Part shown: positions 58,992 through 64,000 of the stretch, one piece after another
How positions within the stretch are numbered: position 1 is the stretch's first letter
Layout: every line of letters starts with the position of its first letter
Source: Chlamydiales bacterium
GTDB taxonomy: Bacteria; Chlamydiota; Chlamydiia; Chlamydiales; JAJFMA01
Reading direction: 5' to 3'
Assembly: GCA_030679955.1 (NCBI GenBank)
Contig: JAUXSF010000024.1
Span: forward strand, 1 to 64,000
DNA length: 64,000 bases
Position numbers and translations under genes: made by a program
The notes under the pieces: model-generated
Told to the model about the DNA's origin: nothing
The model's input: the letters and a program-made list of their open reading frames with translations, nothing else
The model's database searches: none

Positions 58992-59972
58992 ATGCCTCAG
59001 ATTGTCATCGAAAATCTTGTTAAAACGTTTCGCATTCCAATAAGGCAACCTGGCTTTTGGGGTGCTGTAAAAGGGCTTTTTCACCGAGATCACCGCACTG
59101 TTAGTGCGTTGAGCGGTGTTTCCCTAAGTATTGAACCTGGTGAACTCATCGGGTACATTGGCCCAAACGGTGCCGGAAAAAGTACTACTGTCAAAATTCT
59201 ATCGGGAATCCTGATACCGACGTCGGGTGAGGTAAGAGTACTGGGACTTACTCCCTGGAAAAACCGTATCGAAACTGTACAGCATATTGGTGTGGTTTTT
59301 GGTCAACGCACACAGCTCTGGTGGGATTTGCCGGTTCTAGAATCCTTTGACCTGCTGCGCGATATCTATCGTGTACCTCATGGCCAGTACAAGGTAACTC
59401 GCGATCAACTCATAAATCTATTAAATCTGTCATCCTTCCTAGACACTCCTGTAAGGCAACTTAGCTTAGGTCAACGCATGCGCTGTGACCTCGCTGCAGC
59501 TTTGTTGCACAGCCCCAAAATTCTATATCTTGACGAGCCTACAATAGGTCTTGATGCTGTTAGCAAGCTCGCTGTACGAGATGTCGTGCGACGACTCAAT
59601 AAGGAATTGGGTGTAACAATCCTACTGACAACACACGACATGGATGACATTGAAGCCCTTTGCCAACGCGTGATCGTATTGAATGAGGGACAGGTCTTTC
59701 TAGATGGCACCCTAGAACAGCTTCGCACTCGAGTTTCTCCTGAACGCAGACTCATCGTGGATCTGGAACACGAACATGAAACTATCTCAAGCCCGGATGT
59801 CGAGACCATTCGACAAGAAGGACACCGTATTTGGCTTCGCTTTAATCCGGCACATATTTCTGCAGCAAAATTAATCGCCCAAGTAACTTCAGAACATGCC
59901 ATCCGTGACTTGTACGTTGAGAACCCCCCAATAGAGGAAATCATCGCTCGTCTATACGGAGAAAAGGTATGA
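58992..59972 (+). CDS. ABC-2 type exporter ATPase
   Basis: A 326-residue ATPase with an extended N-terminus (to about 50), Walker A YIGPNGAGKSTTVK, Q-loop VVFGQRTQLWW, signature LSLGQRMRC, Walker B ILYLDEPTIGLD and the LTTHDMDD H-loop; the last 90 residues form the regulatory extension typical of daunorubicin/NatA-type exporters. Membership with the two DUF990-like permeases is certain from the order and the 4-bp overlap with the next gene (ATGA). The substrate is unknown. Confidence 0.88.
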   Translation: MPQIVIENLVKTFRIPIRQPGFWGAVKGLFHRDHRTVSALSGVSLSIEPGELIGYIGPNGAGKSTTVKILSGILIPTSGEVRVLGLTPWKNRIETVQHIGVVFGQRTQLWWDLPVLESFDLLRDIYRVPHGQYKVTRDQLINLLNLSSFLDTPVRQLSLGQRMRCDLAAALLHSPKILYLDEPTIGLDAVSKLAVRDVVRRLNKELGVTILLTTHDMDDIEALCQRVIVLNEGQVFLDGTLEQLRTRVSPERRLIVDLEHEHETISSPDVETIRQEGHRIWLRFNPAHISAAKLIAQVTSEHAIRDLYVENPPIEEIIARLYGEKV

Positions 59973-60760
59973 GCCCCTATCTAGCCATCTTTAACGCTCG
60001 TGCTCGTTTGCTATTTCAATATCGCGCTGCTGCATTTGCAGGGATTGTCACTCAGGTCTTTTGGGGCTACATGCGCGTGATGGTCTTTGCGGCCTTCTAT
60101 GCCAGCGCCAGCGGGATTATGCCGCTGTCGTTGTCAGACACGATCACGTATATTTGGTTAAGTCAGGTACTACTATCACAATTACCTTGGAACATCGATA
60201 AAGAGATCGAGCAAATGGTTCGTACAGGCACCGTCGTGTACGAATTAGTCAAACCTATAGACCTATATCGCTACTGGTACTGTCGATGCGTAGCCATGAG
60301 GCTAATTCCACTACTACTAAGAGGCTCGATTCTCATACTAGTTGCAGGTATTTTTTTTGGCCTAGCGCGGCCTGAATCGCTTGCACATGGTCTATTATTT
60401 GTTATTGCGTTAGTGGGATGTATCTCTCTAAGTGCCGCTGTTACCGTATTGGTAATGATCTCGCTATTCTGGACAGTCACTGGAGATGGCATTCTGCGAC
60501 TTCTTCCAGCTATTATGCTCATTTTTACAGGAATGCTAGTCCCTCTTCCGTTCTTCCCTGAATGGTTTCAACCCGCGTTAACGTTCCTACCCTTTAGAGC
60601 TTTCATCGATACTCCTTTACGGCTCTATATGGGAAACATAGCTTTGGCAGATGCTCCCGGGGCTATTCTTCACCAATGGATTTGGGTTGCTTTGCTAGTA
60701 TATTTCGGCTTGAAACTAATCGGACGAGCACAAAAGAAACTAGTAGTCCATGGAGGCTAA
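59969..60760 (+). CDS. ABC-2 exporter permease A (DUF990/ABC2_membrane_6)
   Basis: A 263-residue inner-membrane protein with six helices. The segment WNIDKEIEQMVRTGTVVYEL, then VKPIDLYRYWY in its first half is characteristic of the DUF990 permeases (ABC2_membrane_6) that pair with a NatA-type ATPase. The late sequence TGMLVPLPFFPEWFQPAL lies before the last helices. The start ATG overlaps the ATPase stop by 4 bp. It works as a heterodimer with the next gene product (inference from family). Confidence 0.85.
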   Translation: MSPYLAIFNARARLLFQYRAAAFAGIVTQVFWGYMRVMVFAAFYASASGIMPLSLSDTITYIWLSQVLLSQLPWNIDKEIEQMVRTGTVVYELVKPIDLYRYWYCRCVAMRLIPLLLRGSILILVAGIFFGLARPESLAHGLLFVIALVGCISLSAAVTVLVMISLFWTVTGDGILRLLPAIMLIFTGMLVPLPFFPEWFQPALTFLPFRAFIDTPLRLYMGNIALADAPGAILHQWIWVALLVYFGLKLIGRAQKKLVVHGG

Positions 60761-60763
60761 TCA

Positions 60764-61561
60764 GTGACGGCCTTCAATCTGTATTGGCGATACCTCTCTG
60801 TTGTGTTTCAAGCCAAAATGCAATACCCACTATCATTTGTAATGGTAACACTTGCGGCCTTCATATCGTCATGTGCAGAACTTTTGGGGTTCATTGCACT
60901 ATTCGCACGTTTTGACAATATTATGGGTTGGCATCTTGAAGAAGTTGCCCTGCTTTATGGAATTTGTAAAATGTCCCTGAATATTTGGGAAGTAATCGGC
61001 AGGGGTTTTGACCAGTTCGGGGCCATGGTCAAAAGTGGCGATTTTGATATCTTTCTGCTACGCCCTCGCGCGACAGCCTTGCAGGTAGCTGGTCAGGAAA
61101 TCCACGTTAACCGTCTCGGATCGGTTCTCCAAGCCTTTTTGGTGCTCACCTGGGCCTCTATACAATTGAAGGTCGGACCGTTGGAAGTAGTATTGCTAGT
61201 TTTCGCTATAGCGGGTGGCACATGTCTTTTTTATGGCCTTTTCGTTATGCAAGCAACGATATGCTTTTGGACCACGGAAGGTTTAGAGGTAATGAACATC
61301 TTAACCTTTGGCGGTAGCGATCTAGGTCAATATCCTATAACAATCTATGAGAAATGGTTCAGGCGGTTGTTCACCTTCATCGTTCCAATCGCCTGTATCT
61401 CGTATTTCCCCTTGCTAACGATTCTAGGTAGAGATGATACGTTCTTGGGCACTCCTTGGTGGCTGGGTTGGCTCACGCCGATTTCAGGATTTGTTTTTTT
61501 GGTCTTTTCTTTCTTCGTGTGGAATGTTGGAGTACGTCACTACCGAAGCACAGGTAGTTAA
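60764..61561 (+). CDS. ABC-2 exporter permease B (DUF990/ABC2_membrane_6)
   Basis: A 265-residue permease of the same family, with about six helices. The diagnostic segment is GFDQFGAMVKSGDFDIFLLR, then PRATALQVAG, which corresponds to the RTG...KP segment of its neighbour. The start is GTG at 60764, with GGAGG at a spacing of seven, 3 bp after the preceding stop. The three genes form a complete exporter; related systems carry lipids or small hydrophobic compounds, so the cargo cannot be named. Confidence 0.85.
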   Translation: MTAFNLYWRYLSVVFQAKMQYPLSFVMVTLAAFISSCAELLGFIALFARFDNIMGWHLEEVALLYGICKMSLNIWEVIGRGFDQFGAMVKSGDFDIFLLRPRATALQVAGQEIHVNRLGSVLQAFLVLTWASIQLKVGPLEVVLLVFAIAGGTCLFYGLFVMQATICFWTTEGLEVMNILTFGGSDLGQYPITIYEKWFRRLFTFIVPIACISYFPLLTILGRDDTFLGTPWWLGWLTPISGFVFLVFSFFVWNVGVRHYRSTGS

Positions 61562-61563
61562 AA

Positions 61564-61602
61564 TAAACTCGCTCAACGGGGCGAACGCCTGGTTGAGCGA
61601 GT
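61564..61602. terminator. Bidirectional terminator between exporter and PEP-CTERM genes
   Basis: ACTCGCTCAAC (61567-61577) pairs perfectly with GTTGAGCGAGT (61592-61602), and an inner GGGCG/CGCC pair fills the loop. On the minus strand TTTATTTTA follows the stem, a usable U-tract; on the plus strand it follows the permease stop by only 5 bp. Confidence 0.8.
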
Positions 61603-61617
61603 AGGTTGCATTACGTA

Positions 61618-62304
61618 TTAGGCTTCACTCTTGCGTGAACGCTTGGTGAAGGCTAATACTAGACTAGAACCCAATATCAACATTGTTGTGGGTTCGGGTA
61701 CTACTACAGCTGCAACGCCTGGAGTAGCAATGTAGTTAATTAAGGCTCCTGGGGCAGTGCCAAAGCCGGTATTTTCAACCCAACCTAATAGGTTTAAAAA
61801 TGACCCATGAGCAAAATCACCGTATACCGGTGCAGACACTGCGTCAAATGACACAGTGCTAATCAGTACGGTTGGCAAAATAACATCAAACAAAATACCG
61901 TGTACGCCAAACAACGTCGTCTCAGATACCGATACGGCAGGGTTTAATAACCCTCCATTCACCTGTATGTTAGTCAAATCACCCAAACCTATCGTGGGGT
62001 CTGTTTCCACAAAGAAATCTCCCTGTAGAAGACTTGTTAGAGGTGGTATGATATTTGACATTTGATAGAAGTAGTTGAAGCTACCTCCTCCATTATCTGT
62101 CATATTCCAGATCAAGCTGTAGGGCAGGAATGGTCCGACCAACGAACCATTGGCTGTGATTCCCCCGTCAGGATTAAGAACAGGTGCTTTGAACCGGAAG
62201 TCGGTGTAGTCTGCCGGTGCTACCGGTACAGCATGAACAAAATAGGGGACAACACAAGCAACAGCCAAAAACAGCTGGTACTTCCATTGAAATATTTTAC
62301 TCAT
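61618..62304 (-). CDS. PEP-CTERM sorting-domain protein
   Basis: A 228-residue exported protein: signal peptide (about 1-25, ending VHA), a beta-rich, Gly/Asn/Thr-rich mature domain without Cys, and a PEP-CTERM tail VVPEPTTMLILGSSLVLAF, then TKRSRKSEA (PEP motif, hydrophobic helix, basic end). Proteins with this tail are cleaved and sorted to the surface by exosortase EpsH in biofilm-forming Gram-negative bacteria (established). The ATG at 62304 has AAGGAG ten bases upstream. No exosortase is in the window. It is an unexpected trait for a chlamydia. Confidence 0.85.
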   Translation of the reverse strand: MSKIFQWKYQLFLAVACVVPYFVHAVPVAPADYTDFRFKAPVLNPDGGITANGSLVGPFLPYSLIWNMTDNGGGSFNYFYQMSNIIPPLTSLLQGDFFVETDPTIGLGDLTNIQVNGGLLNPAVSVSETTLFGVHGILFDVILPTVLISTVSFDAVSAPVYGDFAHGSFLNLLGWVENTGFGTAPGALINYIATPGVAAVVVPEPTTMLILGSSLVLAFTKRSRKSEA

Positions 62305-62461
62305 AGTTTCTAGACTCCTTTTATGTTTCGTGATCTATATCAAAGTCACACACCTCAAAAAACATGTCATATGTAAACTAACTTCTTTATTTATACTACT
62401 TTTTTGTTTTTTTAAGTAACTAATTATTAAATATTTATTACACGCTTGGTCCTATAATAAT

Positions 62462-63898
62462 TCACCGCACCCTTCTCCAAACGACAGCTCTACCCTTTCC
62501 CCTAGACATAATGAACCCTTTGTCTCGCAATTGAGCCAAGTCATAGTGCAGTGTGCGCGCAGGGATTAGCGGCACACGCTTAGTTAGTTCACGGAATGAA
62601 ATGTTTTCCGTTGGGCCAAAGGCTTTTAGAACGCTCAGCTGGCGATCAAGCAAATCTTCTTCTTTAGCAGGCGGCTGCTCAACCCCTCGTTGATAGATTG
62701 CTGGGGTCTCTTGCAAAACAAGATCTGGAAAATTGTAGGTCGGAAAGGTCGCCTGGTGCGGCCGGAAAGTAACGCGTACTACTAATCCTAGTTCTTCCCA
62801 GGTCGGCTCTGGATAGCTGCCAGTGATACAGTCTTCTACAATCCTTTTATATCCACTACCCCACTGTTCCATGAACTTTAACTCGTGGAAGGCGCGTACG
62901 ATTACTTTGTTACGGACGTGGCTAACACCTCGTTTAAAGTCCTCTAATGTGAAACCAAGCGGAAGCATGCCGGGACTTTGAATTTCCAGCCTGTCATCGA
63001 AGATAGCAACTTGAATGTTACATCCTGTAACCGAATAGTCACTGTGTACTAATGCGTTTATAAGAACTTCACGAATAGCCCCTACAGGATATTCTGGAAT
63101 ATCTACTCGCTGCATGCCACCAAATTGCGCTGCCAAACGCGTGTTTCTGGCTATAAACGATTGAACCGCTGTCACAGCATCCAAGATGCTCCCTTCCGGA
63201 TCAAACTGATCTAATATTTTGGCTTTGCTGGTGCCTAAAAAGCGCGCACAGCGCACTCGGGCGTTGTACACGAGCTGTTCACGTATTTCTGTGCGGCCAA
63301 ACATAATAAGACCACCCACAGAAGGTACGAGATGGCCATTGCCAGTAGAAGCTAGAATCCCTAGCGACCTCAATTTATCCTCCGTAGCTTCTTTACCAAC
63401 TTTTTTGAATAGAGATTCGATCTTAGGTAAATCCAGGCTGTCTTTAGTGAGATGGGTTATTGGTTCTTGATCATACGAAGGGGAAACGGCAGTGCGCTGA
63501 AGCTCGCGCAGCAGTTCAGGCGAGGTGGGTTGACTGGTTGACCCAATGCGCACATAAACACCGCCGGGAATCCCCTGCTTTTTGTAATAGAAAGGCCCTT
63601 TCCAATATTCGATCTTTACGACAAGTAGGTTCTTTCCTTGAATGGTTACAACGTTGATCTCTGGAGCCATTAGTGGCAGAATATTATTAGCTACTGAATT
63701 AGCTAGCTTTTCTTCTGCTGCAAATACGTCGTCGATACCGACTATCACGCCGTCATTAGTTCGACCAATGACAAGTATGCCGCCAGCAGTATTGGCAAAG
63801 GCTATGAGGGTCTTGATTACGGGCTGCAATGAAGACAGATCTTGTTTAAATTCAAGGGTCTTGGATTCAGGCTGATTGATTAGTTCTTCGATATTCAT
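62462..63898 (-). CDS. AlbA_2/HATPase_c_4 transcriptional regulator (COG2865-type)
   Basis: A 478-residue protein. The N-terminal AlbA_2 (Schlafen-like) domain has LEFKQDLSSLQP, then IAFANTAGGILVIGRTNDG (about 10-120). A HATPase_c_4 domain (about 270-380) has GAIREVLINALVHSDYSVTG, then QVAIFDDRLEIQSPGMLP. A C-terminal winged helix (about 420-475) follows. These proteins are often annotated as RecG-like or as regulators with an ATP-binding domain. The ATG at 63898 has GGAG at a spacing of six. Upstream (63921-64000) lies a group of repeated motifs that may be its own operators (inference). Confidence 0.82.
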   Translation of the reverse strand: MNIEELINQPESKTLEFKQDLSSLQPVIKTLIAFANTAGGILVIGRTNDGVIVGIDDVFAAEEKLANSVANNILPLMAPEINVVTIQGKNLLVVKIEYWKGPFYYKKQGIPGGVYVRIGSTSQPTSPELLRELQRTAVSPSYDQEPITHLTKDSLDLPKIESLFKKVGKEATEDKLRSLGILASTGNGHLVPSVGGLIMFGRTEIREQLVYNARVRCARFLGTSKAKILDQFDPEGSILDAVTAVQSFIARNTRLAAQFGGMQRVDIPEYPVGAIREVLINALVHSDYSVTGCNIQVAIFDDRLEIQSPGMLPLGFTLEDFKRGVSHVRNKVIVRAFHELKFMEQWGSGYKRIVEDCITGSYPEPTWEELGLVVRVTFRPHQATFPTYNFPDLVLQETPAIYQRGVEQPPAKEEDLLDRQLSVLKAFGPTENISFRELTKRVPLIPARTLHYDLAQLRDKGFIMSRGKGRAVVWRRVR

Positions 63899-63920
63899 GC
63901 AAATCTCCGCGTTACTCTGC

Positions 63921-64000
63921 ATAATCATGCCAAATCACGCATATTTACGCAATAATCTTACACGATTCAGCATGATTTAGCACAATTATGCGTGATTTGG
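63921..64000. promoter_or_regulatory. Repeated operator-like sites upstream of the AlbA_2 regulator
   Basis: CCAAATCACGCATA (63930-63943) is the perfect reverse complement of TATGCGTGATTTGG (63987-64000). Between and around them are diverged copies of the core GCRTGATT: GCATGATTTAG (63970-63980), ATAATCATGC (63921-63930) and ACACGATT (63960-63967). The set continues to the window edge, so the count is a minimum. Multi-site autoregulation is the simplest reading. Confidence 0.6.

Noticed and set aside
1-64000. CRISPR arrays, tRNA and rRNA genes
   Set aside because: No regularly spaced direct repeats of CRISPR type, no T-loop GGTTCGAATC-type sequences with matching acceptor stems, and no rRNA segments were seen on either strand.

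Overview
The window reads as the chromosome of an environmental, Chlamydia-like bacterium (order Chlamydiales, outside the genus Chlamydia). The evidence is gene content and order: gpmA-nifS-nifU divergent from an RsuA/RluB-type synthase, dppF-dppD next to a DUF47/PhoU-like gene and a Pit phosphate permease, glgC followed by a metallophosphoesterase, TopA with a C-terminal SWIB domain, ParB, and split oligopeptide-transport genes. These arrangements match what I recall of Chlamydia trachomatis. Larger gene sizes, mobile DNA, an Rhs protein, a PEP-CTERM protein and a B12-type ribonucleotide reductase point to an amoeba-associated relative. I cannot name the genus.

Layout. 1-5.8 kb: edge of an IS3-family element, gpmA-nifS-nifU (minus strand), a pseudouridine synthase and a large unknown gene. 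6-12.5 kb: a gene with a plant IQM-like domain behind dppD-dppF, an exported S1/P1 nuclease, and the divergent PhoU-like/Pit pair. 12.5-13.15 kb: a REP-associated transposase (RAYT) framed by inverted REP dimers. 13.2-20.2 kb: an exported Rhs/YD-repeat protein followed by a duplicated and partly decayed set of toxin-tail and partner genes. 20.3-25.9 kb: oppA-oppB-oppC, preceded by a long palindrome that looks like a MITE. 25.9-29.3 kb: a coiled-coil membrane protein with a chaperone-sized gene, then a small TauE/DsbD-like operon. 29.5-35.6 kb: glgP, a solute-binding protein, glgC and a phosphoesterase. 35.7-38.6 kb: an exported FKBP-type protein, a Cys-rich exported protein and a DUF6483-like gene. 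38.7-42 kb: the B12-type reductase and an unknown gene. 42-49 kb: the BatA-BatB/C-BatD-BatE operon. 49-51 kb: a 68-residue gene with a strong terminator and a structured leader, and a TPR membrane protein. 50.9-56.6 kb: parB, aroB-dprA and topA-SWIB. 57-61.6 kb: a protein ending in a RhoGEF (DH)-like domain, a CsaA-like protein and an ABC-2 exporter. 61.6-64 kb: a PEP-CTERM protein and an AlbA_2/HATPase regulator facing repeated operator-like sites.

How the genes work together. Peptide import (Opp permeases plus Dpp ATPases), phosphate uptake, glycogen turnover (GlgC and GlgP) and cofactor-dependent dNTP synthesis fit an intracellular bacterium drawing on host nutrients. Host interaction is suggested by the DH-like protein, the IQM-like protein, the coiled-coil protein with its small partner, the exported FKBP protein and the exported nuclease. 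The most unusual region is 13.2-20.2 kb. There an Rhs C-terminal module has been copied at least twice: one copy now carries a signal peptide resembling that of the neighbouring partner proteins, and another has decayed. Two paralogous exported partner (putative immunity) genes overlap the ends of the two intact toxin-like genes by one base.

All assignments come from reading the sequence by eye and from remembered family motifs. No database search, alignment program or folding program was run.
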